From contig DQTH01000302.1 of NCBI GenBank assembly GCA_015662865.1, forward strand, positions 1 to 54,734: a stretch of 54,734 bases of DNA, read 5' to 3'. Each line of letters opens with the position of its first letter. Position 1 is the stretch's first letter. This document shows positions 1 through 8,224 of this stretch, one piece after another. The notes below the pieces were generated by a model. It was not told the DNA's origin and ran no database searches. It saw only the letters and a program-made list of their open reading frames with translations. Source of the DNA: Desulfocapsa sulfexigens (GTDB taxonomy: Bacteria; Desulfobacterota; Desulfobulbia; Desulfobulbales; Desulfocapsaceae). A program made the translations under genes and the position numbers.

Positions 1-23
1 AAAAGGATTGTATTGTTAATTGC

Positions 24-99
24 TGGTGCCCGCGGCAGGAATCGAACCTGCGGCACCAGGATTAGGAATCCTGTGCTCTATCCCCTGAGCTACGCGGGC
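24..99 (-). tRNA. tRNA-Arg (anticodon CCU)
   Basis: Read on the minus strand this folds as a complete 76-nt cloverleaf: acceptor stem GCCCGCG/CGCGGGC, a D-arm starting TAGCTC, anticodon loop TTCCTAA (anticodon CCU, decoding AGG), T-arm GCAGG-TTCGATT-CCTGC, and an encoded 3' CCA. It lies 52 nt downstream of the glgC stop on the same strand. No terminator is visible between the two, so read-through from glgC is possible. Confidence 0.96.
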
Positions 100-151
100 A
101 AATTGAAGCTCGACTATACCTGAGTAGAAGTAAAACGCAATATTTTTTGAA

Positions 152-1417
152 TCAGATGGTTTCCCCGTCAGCAATTTCGCTTGTTGGATACTTTCCTTCC
201 TCTGTATGTGGATTGATTATGCAATTTCGCCCGATGGTAACTCCGGACGGGACAACCGCCTCCTTGCCAATTAGAGTGATCCCCGTATAAAGATGTGTGG
301 GCTGGATGATGTTTGGAATACCATGATTAGTACCTTCTCCCACCACCGAATCTTCTAATATTGTTACCCTCTTGTCGCAGATTGACAAGTCAACCATGCT
401 GTTTTTCTCAACGACACAATCAGCAAAAAGAATTGAATCGCGAATAACAGCCCCCTCTTCAACCACAACACCAGGTGCAAGAATAGAGTTCTGCACCATT
501 CCCTTAACAATACATCCTGCTGAGACCATGGAACAACTGACACGGGCGCTATTTCCAAATCTGGCTGGTGGCCGATCTGCAGGACGACCATCTGCCTCAA
601 TATTGGTCCTTATTCCCCATTCAGCCGGTGATATTGAACTGCCCCTTCGAACAACTTCCATATTTGCTTCCCAGTAAGACTGTATAGTTCCGACATCCCG
701 CCAGTAGCCATAAAAGGGATAGGCAAAAACATTATCATTATCAATGGCTCTTGGCAGAATATGCATACCAAAATCCACCTCATTTCTATCTCTGTACAGA
801 GTATCGAGAAGATATTTATAATCGAAAACATAAATACCCATTGAGGCCAGGTTGGTCCGTGGATTTTCAGGTTTTTCTTCCCAGTCAACAACCCTGTTTT
901 CACTGTCAATGATTCCCGCCCCAAACTGATAGATTTCGCTTATGGGCACAACCATCATCCCAATGGTTACATCTGCCTTTTTAAAGCGATGATATTCGAG
1001 CATGGCATGGAAGTCCATGTTGTAAATATGGTCCCCAGACAAAAGAACTACTTCATCAGCCGGATTTTTCTCCAGAAAATCTATGTTCTGACGAACAGCA
1101 TCAGCTGTTCCTTTGTACCAGTCTGAATCCTTAAAACCTGTGTGAGGAGGCAAAATTTTCACACCACGGCTTCGGCCGGTAAAATCCCAGGCCTCACCCA
1201 TGCCAAGATGCCGCATGAGAGAAAGGGGTTTATATTGAGTCAGTACACCGACTTTAGTAAGCCCGGAATTCATAACATTACTGAGGCTGAAATCAATTAT
1301 GCGGTACTGTCCGGCAAAAGGTACAGCTGGTTTGGCACGGCTCTGTACCAGGATATTAAGCCGACTTCCAACCCCACCGGCCAGGAGCAAAACCAGAGCT
1401 TCTTTTTTAGCTCTCAT
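152..1417 (-). CDS. glgC: Glucose-1-phosphate adenylyltransferase GlgC
   Basis: 421 aa, normal length for bacterial ADP-glucose pyrophosphorylase, which makes ADP-glucose from glucose-1-phosphate and ATP for glycogen synthesis in the cytosol. The nucleotide-binding loop GGVGSRL (about residues 14-20) is intact, as are the catalytic-Asp region SGDHIYNMD, the sugar-phosphate segment WEEKP and the GIYVF strand. The C-terminal third is a left-handed beta-helix with hexapeptide-like repeats (for example VVVEEGAVIRDSILF). The ATG overlaps the stop of the upstream paralogue by 4 bp (ATGA), with GAGG in front as ribosome site. The two genes are therefore translationally coupled and the products may form a hetero-oligomer. 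This paralogue keeps all recognisable catalytic motifs. Confidence 0.95.
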   Translation of the reverse strand: MRAKKEALVLLLAGGVGSRLNILVQSRAKPAVPFAGQYRIIDFSLSNVMNSGLTKVGVLTQYKPLSLMRHLGMGEAWDFTGRSRGVKILPPHTGFKDSDWYKGTADAVRQNIDFLEKNPADEVVLLSGDHIYNMDFHAMLEYHRFKKADVTIGMMVVPISEIYQFGAGIIDSENRVVDWEEKPENPRTNLASMGIYVFDYKYLLDTLYRDRNEVDFGMHILPRAIDNDNVFAYPFYGYWRDVGTIQSYWEANMEVVRRGSSISPAEWGIRTNIEADGRPADRPPARFGNSARVSCSMVSAGCIVKGMVQNSILAPGVVVEEGAVIRDSILFADCVVEKNSMVDLSICDKRVTILEDSVVGEGTNHGIPNIIQPTHLYTGITLIGKEAVVPSGVTIGRNCIINPHTEEGKYPTSEIADGETI

Positions 1418-2688
1418 CTTAATACCTCACCGCTCGCAACACTTTTTACTGCCGACCATCTTTTGCTGCCAAGATGAGGATACACAGTGGCTCCCTCACC
1501 AATACACATCCCCTCAGGAATAATATTATTCCAACCGATTACTGTCACCTTTTCTGCCCTGGTTCCGATATCCGCACCAACACGCATGCTTTTTCCAAAG
1601 ATTGAATTCACATCTGTAATCACTTTATTGAGGCAACAATCTTCGCCGATATGATTGCTGAAAAAAAGAACAGAATTCTCAATCACTGCCCCTCTCTCCA
1701 CATGAACTCCAGGGAATATAATAGAATTCCTAACTGTTCCTTCAATCAGACAGCCATTGTAAACTAAACTGTTGGTGATTTGCGCCCCTTCCCGTATCAA
1801 TGCCGGTTGAGCATCCCTGATGCCACGATGCTCCATATTCGTGCGTAATCCCCAGGATCCCATGTCAATTGGTGGATTATCACCCAGCAAATCCATGTTA
1901 GCCTGCCAGTATTCCTCTACTGTACCGGTATACCCCCAGTAGCCTTTATATTTGTAGCCATAAACCTTCTTTCCCTGGGCCATGAGTAACGGAATAATAT
2001 CCCTACCAAATTCATACGAAACAGATTGCTGATTTTCCTGCAGAGCCTGATACAAAACTTTGGGTTTAAAAACGAGTACAGTGAGGGAGGCCCAGTCAGC
2101 TTCCGGATTCTCCGGCTTTTCCCAATACTGTTTTACACGTCCACCCAGTTCCCCATCTTCACGATCAATGGATGCAATTCCAAAACGATGAGCTCTGGTC
2201 TTGGCTACCTGAACGAAACCAATGGTAAGATCAGCTTCTTTCTGGTGGTGATATTCAATCAAATCCTGATAGTCCATTTTATAAATATGATCCCCCGAAA
2301 GAATCAAAATGTCTTCAGGATTATGATACTGTACAAAATCTAAATTTTTATATACAGCATCTGCTGAGCCACGATACCAGTCAGTGGTTTCTCTGGTATC
2401 GCTGTTACTTTTAAAGGGGGGAAGGATCGAAACGCCACGGTAACGGCCAATCATATCCCAAGCAGCGCCGGTACCGATATGATTAATGAGGGAATAACTT
2501 CTATATTGCGAAAGGATAGCAACCCGCTCAATACCTGAATGAAGAAGGTTACTTAAAGGAAAATCTATTACTCTGGCAAAACCGCCAAAAGGGATTGCTG
2601 ATTTGGGACGATAATATGTCAGGACATTCAGTTTATCAACACGACCGCCGGCTAAAATCATTGCAAGCGTAGAGGGCTTTTGCATCAT
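1414..2688 (-). CDS. GlgC paralogue with altered nucleotide-binding loop
   Basis: 424 aa, same family and architecture as the downstream glgC: nucleotidyltransferase fold, then beta-helix. The catalytic-Asp motif SGDHIYKMD and YWEKP are present. However, the N-terminal loop reads GGRVDKL instead of GGxGxRL, and the strand after the sugar site reads TVLVF where the paralogue has GIYVF. By homology it is a glucose-1-phosphate adenylyltransferase subunit. Whether it is catalytic, regulatory (as in GlgC/GlgD or plant large/small subunit pairs) or uses another nucleotide sugar cannot be told from sequence. It is first in a two-gene operon; 142 bp separate it from the DHH gene upstream. The start could be either of two adjacent ATGs. 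Confidence 0.88.
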   Translation of the reverse strand: MMQKPSTLAMILAGGRVDKLNVLTYYRPKSAIPFGGFARVIDFPLSNLLHSGIERVAILSQYRSYSLINHIGTGAAWDMIGRYRGVSILPPFKSNSDTRETTDWYRGSADAVYKNLDFVQYHNPEDILILSGDHIYKMDYQDLIEYHHQKEADLTIGFVQVAKTRAHRFGIASIDREDGELGGRVKQYWEKPENPEADWASLTVLVFKPKVLYQALQENQQSVSYEFGRDIIPLLMAQGKKVYGYKYKGYWGYTGTVEEYWQANMDLLGDNPPIDMGSWGLRTNMEHRGIRDAQPALIREGAQITNSLVYNGCLIEGTVRNSIIFPGVHVERGAVIENSVLFFSNHIGEDCCLNKVITDVNSIFGKSMRVGADIGTRAEKVTVIGWNNIIPEGMCIGEGATVYPHLGSKRWSAVKSVASGEVLR

Positions 2689-2830
2689 TCACCAACAAAA
2701 GATTTGATGGCTGGCATAAAGCAAATACAAGCCATCTCAGTTAAGATTACATGCTGCTTAAAATTTTCACATTGCTTTCAAATTTCCAGAAGACAACATA
2801 TCACCCTTCCCTCTCGTATACTAATACTGC

Positions 2831-3841
2831 CTATTTCATGTGTCGTGTTGCCAGACGTTTCAGGGTCCGTGTTGAAAACTCTCTGTCCCCTAGTGAAAGA
2901 TTCTTCAAGGGTACTTCTGCCCTGGCTTTTTCTTTATGGCCGCCAGCAGATCCGACCTCAGAAAAAATTCGTTCTGCCAGTTTCCCCGCGCTCTTGCGAT
3001 ATCCATCACAGCGAAAAATCACCACCAGCTTTTCCGCATAGATGCCCGAGACGAGAACCCAGTCTATTTTATCGACATGATTGAGAAAGTTTGCAATATT
3101 CACCAGGATATCAGGGCTTCTTACCTTACCAAGGTGAGTATAAAAACGCCCTTTGGAATAGGTCAGTTCACTCAGTGCAATATTAAAATATTTCAGTTCA
3201 GAACGACGCATATCCGCAAGCTCAAATTTTTTCACAAGATTGCGGTTGGCTATATTAAAAAGGTAGCGGAAAGAAATACCATCGGCCAGCATGGACTGTT
3301 GAGAAAAATCCTGAGTATCCACCTTAATTGCATAGAAAAGAGCTGTGGCCAGAGCAACTGAAGGCTTCATATTACCGGCTCGCAGGTACTCTATGAGCAT
3401 CGTTGAGCAGGCACCGTACTCCGGACGAATATCTACAAAGGAGGCATCATACTCCCGTGAAACCGGATGGTGATCAATAATTGCATTAAACTCAATTTTT
3501 TCAAAAACAGGAAGGTGAGATGGCTGGGAATCTACCAGAATTTTTTTTGTGAAATTCTGTAATTTTACGTTACCCAGACGCTCGAGAGGAATTTTAAGAC
3601 GTTCAACCATGGCCACATTATTCAAACGATGAATCTCGTTTGGATGAGCAATGATAACCTGTTTTACCCGATAGCGAAGGAGACGTTTAATCGCCAGAGC
3701 GCACGCCAGAGCATCCGGATCGGCATTAATACAAACAAGGACTTCATCTTCCTTGTCAAAAACATCCCAAAATCTTTTGAGACGTTCCTTGGCACTTTTA
3801 CCTGCCCCATTGTGACAACGCTTATATGATTTTTTTGCCAT
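2831..3841 (-). CDS. DHH/DHHA1 phosphoesterase (NrnA-like)
   Basis: 336 aa, the usual length of NrnA/RecJ-like single-domain DHH enzymes. The DHH domain shows NADPDALA near residues 39-46 (metal-binding motif I), a DSQPS motif, and the signature IDHHP. The C-terminal DHHA1 domain ends with the substrate-binding SAGGHKEKA motif. Relatives degrade short RNA (nanoRNase) or dephosphorylate pAp or c-di-nucleotide products. Which of these applies here is not decidable. The N-terminus is Lys/Arg-rich, and no convincing ribosome site precedes the ATG. It stands alone between the RACo-like gene and the glgC pair on the same strand. Confidence 0.85.
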   Translation of the reverse strand: MAKKSYKRCHNGAGKSAKERLKRFWDVFDKEDEVLVCINADPDALACALAIKRLLRYRVKQVIIAHPNEIHRLNNVAMVERLKIPLERLGNVKLQNFTKKILVDSQPSHLPVFEKIEFNAIIDHHPVSREYDASFVDIRPEYGACSTMLIEYLRAGNMKPSVALATALFYAIKVDTQDFSQQSMLADGISFRYLFNIANRNLVKKFELADMRRSELKYFNIALSELTYSKGRFYTHLGKVRSPDILVNIANFLNHVDKIDWVLVSGIYAEKLVVIFRCDGYRKSAGKLAERIFSEVGSAGGHKEKARAEVPLKNLSLGDREFSTRTLKRLATRHMK

Positions 3842-4053
3842 GTAAAGTACCGCGGTTGATAAGTATTTTGTTACGAAAATAACCGACCGGCAGTTCCTTT
3901 CATTTTATTTCCGGACAGTTGCTTCAGCAACAGTTCCCGGACAAAGTGTTCAACTCTTCAAAGACACATTAAAAATGTGCCCTGAAAAACCACAGCACAA
4001 ACCATACCATATCATTTACCAAAATTGCAAGTTTACAGGACACACAAAAAAAG

Positions 4054-5676
4054 TCATGAAGATGGTGTGTCAAACACAGGAACAGACGGAAAAAGAGAAG
4101 GGTCAGTATGGGGAATGAAACGTGCGCCTGAAAAACGAATCATAAATTCCTGGTTCACATTCAATTCGAGATAAGTAATGCTGGAAACAATATGTTCGCA
4201 CTCACGGCGTGCAGAATCGTCGAGTAAAACCAGTTCAGCTCCGCGTAAAGAACTATTACCAATCGCCCGATACGTTGAGAGGGGAAGGTCTGGCAGCATC
4301 CCTAAAGTCATTGCATGCTGCGGATTAATATGCCTGCCAAAAGCTCCGGCCACAGTAATCTCTTCAAGCTCTGTAAACTCCAACCCTACCTGATTGATAA
4401 GGGTCGTAAGAATTGCATACATGGCCGCCTTGGAACGAATCATGGCGTCAAGATCAATCTGTTCAAGAACCACTTCACCCTGCGAATCGTTTTCTTTTGC
4501 GGATGTCACCACAAAACAAAGCCCGCCTTCACGCCTTGAGATGTGTTTTTTCATAAACAACGCTCTGGCCTGATCCTGTTCACCATCCGGGTCCCTGAAC
4601 TTACCACGGATATCTATCATTCGTGTCAGATAAAGCGCAGCCACCAGATCGATAAGACCCGAACCACAAATCCCTTTCGGCCTCACATTACCAATGGTTC
4701 GATATTCCATCTCATAGGTTTCAGGATCAATGGAGACAAATTCTATGGCACCGGGTCCGGCTCGCATTCCCATTCTGGCAACACCACCCTCTAGCGCAGG
4801 CCCTGCAGCACCAGCGCAGGCAATCAGCCACTCACTGTTTCCAAGAACAACTTCGGCATTGGTACCAACATCTATCAACATCCTTGTTTTCTCTGATTTT
4901 GCCATACCTGACGCAAGAATGCCTGAAATCAGATCACCACCAAAATAACTTCCAACTGATGGCATGATCCACACAGGAGATGCAGGATTAATGGCCAGTT
5001 TCAGTTGTCCGGCATCCATCACAGGAGCCCTGTTGAACAAGGGAATATACGGCTCACGACAAATAAAATATGGGTCAAGTCCCAGAAACAAATGTGCCAT
5101 GGTGGTATTTCCGGATACAGAAAGCGCGAGGATCTCACCAGCCGTTACCCCAGCTCGGGCGGCCAGCATTGCGGCAAGTTCATTTATGGCAGTTATTATT
5201 TCGTTTTGCAGTTCTGTCAGCCCGGGATCAAAAAAATCAGGCTCCGGTAATTTTTGCTGCCTTCGTTTTGTAGTTGCATGATGGATACGGCTAAGAATGT
5301 CAGCACCAAAACGAATCTGAGTGTTTTCAAGGTTTGCTTCAGCCAGAATTTCCCCATCCTGAAGATTAACAAGGCTTGCTTCCAAATGAGTAGTGCCAAG
5401 ATCAAGTGCCATACCGGGAATAACGGCGGGTCTGGCAGCAAAAAAATCAATCACCTGCCAACTCTGATCCATATTGTTCAAAAGAGCGTATCCAGAAAAA
5501 CCTGCCAAACGAAATTTCCTGGCAACAGAAGTCATATGCTGATAGGAAACAATAACCGGACGACCATCACCAAGAATACTTGTCAGATCCTGCTGCAGTC
5601 GGTCAATATCAGCGGTATTATCCTCTAGCCCCGGAACTGCTGCATTCACCTTTACTGAACATACTATGGACTTCAT
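4054..5676 (-). CDS. RACo/AcsV-like ASKHA ATPase (DUF4445 family)
   Basis: About 540 aa from the chosen start. The track start 33 bp further out (5709) lacks a ribosome site, whereas MKSIVCS is preceded by an AGGAAGGAAAAGGAAAG purine run. The core has the ASKHA phosphate loop LDLGTTHLEA, a second loop VGTNAEVVLG, and GICGSGLIDLVAAL. These mark the family of reductive activators of corrinoid enzymes (RACo, RamA, AcsV), which reduce Co(II) corrinoids at the expense of ATP. Unlike characterised members, I see no N-terminal Cys-rich [2Fe-2S] domain and no C-terminal ferredoxin motifs; only a short linker of about 80 residues precedes the ATPase. The electron donor would have to be a separate protein, or the role may differ. 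Confidence 0.75.
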   Translation of the reverse strand: MKSIVCSVKVNAAVPGLEDNTADIDRLQQDLTSILGDGRPVIVSYQHMTSVARKFRLAGFSGYALLNNMDQSWQVIDFFAARPAVIPGMALDLGTTHLEASLVNLQDGEILAEANLENTQIRFGADILSRIHHATTKRRQQKLPEPDFFDPGLTELQNEIITAINELAAMLAARAGVTAGEILALSVSGNTTMAHLFLGLDPYFICREPYIPLFNRAPVMDAGQLKLAINPASPVWIMPSVGSYFGGDLISGILASGMAKSEKTRMLIDVGTNAEVVLGNSEWLIACAGAAGPALEGGVARMGMRAGPGAIEFVSIDPETYEMEYRTIGNVRPKGICGSGLIDLVAALYLTRMIDIRGKFRDPDGEQDQARALFMKKHISRREGGLCFVVTSAKENDSQGEVVLEQIDLDAMIRSKAAMYAILTTLINQVGLEFTELEEITVAGAFGRHINPQHAMTLGMLPDLPLSTYRAIGNSSLRGAELVLLDDSARRECEHIVSSITYLELNVNQEFMIRFSGARFIPHTDPSLFPSVPVFDTPSS

Positions 5677-5827
5677 TCTTTCCTTTTCCTTCCTGACCTT
5701 GACGTTCATCTTCTAGGATGTTACCTAGTGCAGACACTGTTATGAACAAGATGCCCTGTTTATAATATTACTGGTCAACGATAAATATAAACCACTATAC
5801 ATTTTAATCCCATTTAAGGGGCTCAGC

Positions 5828-5980
5828 ACCGGTAATAAACGGTAAACCGGCATAAGAACCTTCACCAAATTCTTTTCAAAGGAGACGAAAAGAATTTATA
5901 AGGCACTAAATACCTTATCAGAATATTTTCTTAAAAAAAACAGGTAAGCACAGTCTTCGAGAAAATATCAGATAAGGTGC
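5828..5980. repeat. Cluster of three palindromes before crcB
   Basis: Three consecutive dyads lie in the divergent gap between the RACo-like gene and crcB. The first is ACCGGT...ACCGGC (5828-5851). The second is a perfect 11-bp dyad AAATTCTTTTC/GAAAAGAATTT with an 9-nt loop (5867-5897). The third is a long imperfect palindrome with arms TACCTTATC...GATAAGGTGC and inner TATTTTCTT/GAGAAAATA (5911-5980), whose loop carries ACAGGTAAGC. The third aligns without gaps to 12477-12549. The first and part of the third resemble 51417-51500. Both flanking genes point away, so these are not terminators for annotated genes. They look like a REP-like or regulatory repeat. Confidence 0.6.
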
Positions 5981-5995
5981 AAAATCACGCACAGA

Positions 5996-6373
5996 ATGTA
6001 TAAAATACTTGCAGTAGCTCTTGGCGGAGCAATGGGATCGATTGGAAGGTACCTGATTGCCCTGGCTGCCAGCGAATTCCATACTCATACATTCCCGGCA
6101 GGAACGTTTATAGCCAACCTGCTTGGATGTCTTGTTATGGGTATTTTATGGTCATTATTTGACAGGATACATATCAGTAATGAGTTCAGATTATTTTTAT
6201 TCACAGGCTTTCTCGGCGGGTTTACCACCTTCTCGACCTTTGCCAGGGAAACTGTTCAACTGTTCAAAGCCGGCGAACACATACAGGCTTTTACATATTT
6301 GGCCATTTCAAATGTTTCCGGCCTTGGCATGGTTGCTATTGGCTTTGTCCTGGCCCATCGCTTTCTTCGGTGA
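5996..6373 (+). CDS. crcB: Fluoride channel CrcB/Fluc
   Basis: 125 aa with four predicted membrane helices, the standard size of a Fluc subunit, which acts as an antiparallel dimer exporting fluoride through the inner membrane. Family motifs are present: GGAMGSIGRY at the N-terminus, GTFIANLLGC in helix 2, and GFLGGFTTFSTF around the TM3 break that lines the pore. There is only one gene copy, so a homodimer is expected. The right arm of the upstream palindrome (AAGGTGC) sits about 12 nt before the ATG and may serve as a weak ribosome site. I could not recognise a crcB-motif fluoride riboswitch upstream. lptG starts 9 nt after the stop. Confidence 0.93.
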   Translation: MYKILAVALGGAMGSIGRYLIALAASEFHTHTFPAGTFIANLLGCLVMGILWSLFDRIHISNEFRLFLFTGFLGGFTTFSTFARETVQLFKAGEHIQAFTYLAISNVSGLGMVAIGFVLAHRFLR

Positions 6374-6382
6374 TAATCTTCC

Positions 6383-7465
6383 GTGACACTTCTTAATCGC
6401 TATATACTCTCCCAGTTTGTCCGCACATTTTTCATTGTCGCAGCTGCATTTCTGGCCATCTACATTCTCATAGACTTTTTTGAAAAGATCGATAATTTCA
6501 TGGAAGCTGGAAAATCCATGAACCTTGTCCTGAAATTTTTTCTTCTCAATATCCCGTTTATTATAGATATGCTTGGGCCTGTTCTCATTCTGCTCTCCAG
6601 CGTTATCAGCCTAGGCATATTGAGTCACAACAATGAACTCACCGCAATGATGGCCGGCGGGATCCACATGCGCACCATAATCAACCCCATTCTCATCGGT
6701 GCGATGATTTTCACAATGCTTTTTCTTGCAATGGCCCAGTGGCTTTTACCACGAACCATTGAAGCAACCAATACCATCTGGTATGAAAATGTCAAAGGTA
6801 TGGTACCACTTGGAATCTATCGCAACGGACGCTATTACTATAAGGGAAAAGAAGGATTTTTCTCTTTTGCCAGACCCTGGCCGGACAAAAATATATTTCT
6901 CGATTTTTCCTACTCTACCTGGGACGACAAACACAGACTGAAAACTCTTATCGCTGCAAAAAAGGCGGAATGGAACGAAGCCGGCTGGCACTTATCATAT
7001 GGTCAAATCCAGGACCAAACCGGTCAGAACGAATATCTGACAACCCCTTTTGTTTATAAAATATTTTCATTTCCTGGACGCCCGGACTTCTTTTTCATCC
7101 CCAAGTACCAATCTGCTGAGCTCTCTCTGACGGAGCTGTTCCAGGCCATTCACAAACAGGAAACCCACAATGAAACCGTCATCGCCAAAACAAATTTCTA
7201 CAGCAGGATCTCTTATACCCTCCTTGGCTTACCTTTGCTCTTATTAGGACTACCTGTACTTCTCTTGTCCTACAAAAAGTGGGGAAAAGATCTTTCAGTC
7301 GCAATTCCAGTAAGTTGCGGAATGGCCTTTGTTGCATGGGGATTCTGGGGTGCGTTACAATCCCTTGCCAGGGTGGATTATATTTCACCTCTGCTGGCAG
7401 CAAGCCTGATCCATGTCATATTTGGTCTCAGCGGATTCCTTCTCCTACACAAACAGGCTTCATGA
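6383..7465 (+). CDS. lptG: LPS export permease LptG (YjgP/YjgQ family)
   Basis: 360 aa inner-membrane permease with three N-terminal and three C-terminal membrane helices around a periplasmic beta-jellyroll segment, the LptF/LptG layout. The N-terminus (RYILSQFVRTF) and the MMAGGIHM cytoplasmic coupling segment are family hallmarks; LptG rather than LptF is my reading. With LptF and the LptB ATPase it extracts lipopolysaccharide toward the LptC-A-D bridge. The start is GTG, 9 nt after crcB, with no strong ribosome site. Its stop overlaps the next ATG by 4 bp (ATGA), coupling it to the HgdB-like gene. No lptF is in the window. Confidence 0.88.
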   Translation: MTLLNRYILSQFVRTFFIVAAAFLAIYILIDFFEKIDNFMEAGKSMNLVLKFFLLNIPFIIDMLGPVLILLSSVISLGILSHNNELTAMMAGGIHMRTIINPILIGAMIFTMLFLAMAQWLLPRTIEATNTIWYENVKGMVPLGIYRNGRYYYKGKEGFFSFARPWPDKNIFLDFSYSTWDDKHRLKTLIAAKKAEWNEAGWHLSYGQIQDQTGQNEYLTTPFVYKIFSFPGRPDFFFIPKYQSAELSLTELFQAIHKQETHNETVIAKTNFYSRISYTLLGLPLLLLGLPVLLLSYKKWGKDLSVAIPVSCGMAFVAWGFWGALQSLARVDYISPLLAASLIHVIFGLSGFLLLHKQAS

Positions 7466-8217
7466 TGACTTCATCACCAATACAGCGGGCAGGTATTGTT
7501 GGAATTCCACCGCTTTCTGTTATGGAGCTCATCACAACTCCGGACTATGAAATATTTGACCTTGATGAACCACAGGGAAGAGTTGATCTTGAAACAGCCT
7601 CTCCTTTCCTGCCCCGCGTCTACTGTGGTATCCTGCGTACAGTAATTGCAAACAGTCTGGCCATCCAACCGGATATCATCTATATCGACACTGGTGCCGG
7701 GAAATGTGACTGTGCAGTACACACTGCAACGGTTCTGGAAGACATGCTGCCAGCCACCCGGATCATCAGGACCAGAAATAATGATTCCGTTGATTTTGGA
7801 ACACCTCTTTGCAAAACACAGATGAGCCTCATGGAAAAGATGTCAGCAGTTACGGCATCAGTACAAAAGACAGCGCCATATCCAGAGCTTCCCACATGCG
7901 CACCTACAGCCGGTTTCTGGGGCGTTCCTCCAAGAGATTTCTCTATCCTGAATTTCTTTCCGGACACCACTCATATTTATGGGTGGGCACGTTGTATGGA
8001 AAACAAAACACCGGACAACATGGATCTTGAGCTCCACTACAACCCTGACATTCCCACTGTGTTTTTTGCTCAGTCGTTTTGTGCCAAGACCGCTCTTGCC
8101 AGACATCTTGCCAGCAAACATCCCCGTGGCCTCTATCTCGACTGTGATGTAACAGCTGGAAACAGCGCCAAAGCAAAAATCCAGGCATTTCTTGAACTGT
8201 CAGGAATAGACGCCTGA
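7462..8217 (+). CDS. Short HgdB-like cysteine-rich protein, function unknown
   Basis: 251 aa. The track ORF starts at 7279, but the real start is the ATG overlapping the lptG stop (ATGA). I do not recognise a characterised orthologue. The C-terminus (LYLDCDVTAGNSAKAKIQAFLEL) resembles the end of 2-hydroxyacyl-CoA dehydratase beta/HgdB-like subunits, where a D-x-D segment precedes a QxKTRIEAFLEM helix. The N-terminal GIPPLSVMELI and the segment with CGILRTVIANS also fit loosely. Eight cysteines are spread along it, including KCDC and single Cys in PTCAP, ARCME and QSFCAK, enough to bind an Fe-S cluster. It is much shorter than HgdB (about 400 aa). It is followed after 7 bp by an HgdC-like activase, which strengthens the HgdB reading. 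Confidence 0.5.
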   Translation: MMTSSPIQRAGIVGIPPLSVMELITTPDYEIFDLDEPQGRVDLETASPFLPRVYCGILRTVIANSLAIQPDIIYIDTGAGKCDCAVHTATVLEDMLPATRIIRTRNNDSVDFGTPLCKTQMSLMEKMSAVTASVQKTAPYPELPTCAPTAGFWGVPPRDFSILNFFPDTTHIYGWARCMENKTPDNMDLELHYNPDIPTVFFAQSFCAKTALARHLASKHPRGLYLDCDVTAGNSAKAKIQAFLELSGIDA

Positions 8218-8224
8218 GGCTCCC

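Noticed and set aside
5710-5995. Possible fluoride riboswitch before crcB
   Set aside because: No stretch resembling the crcB-motif pseudoknot core could be recognised; the structure present is explained by palindromic repeats, one of which occurs elsewhere.
7279-7461. N-terminal extension of the track ORF 7279-8217
   Set aside because: This part lies entirely inside lptG in another frame; the ATG overlapping the lptG stop is the natural start.
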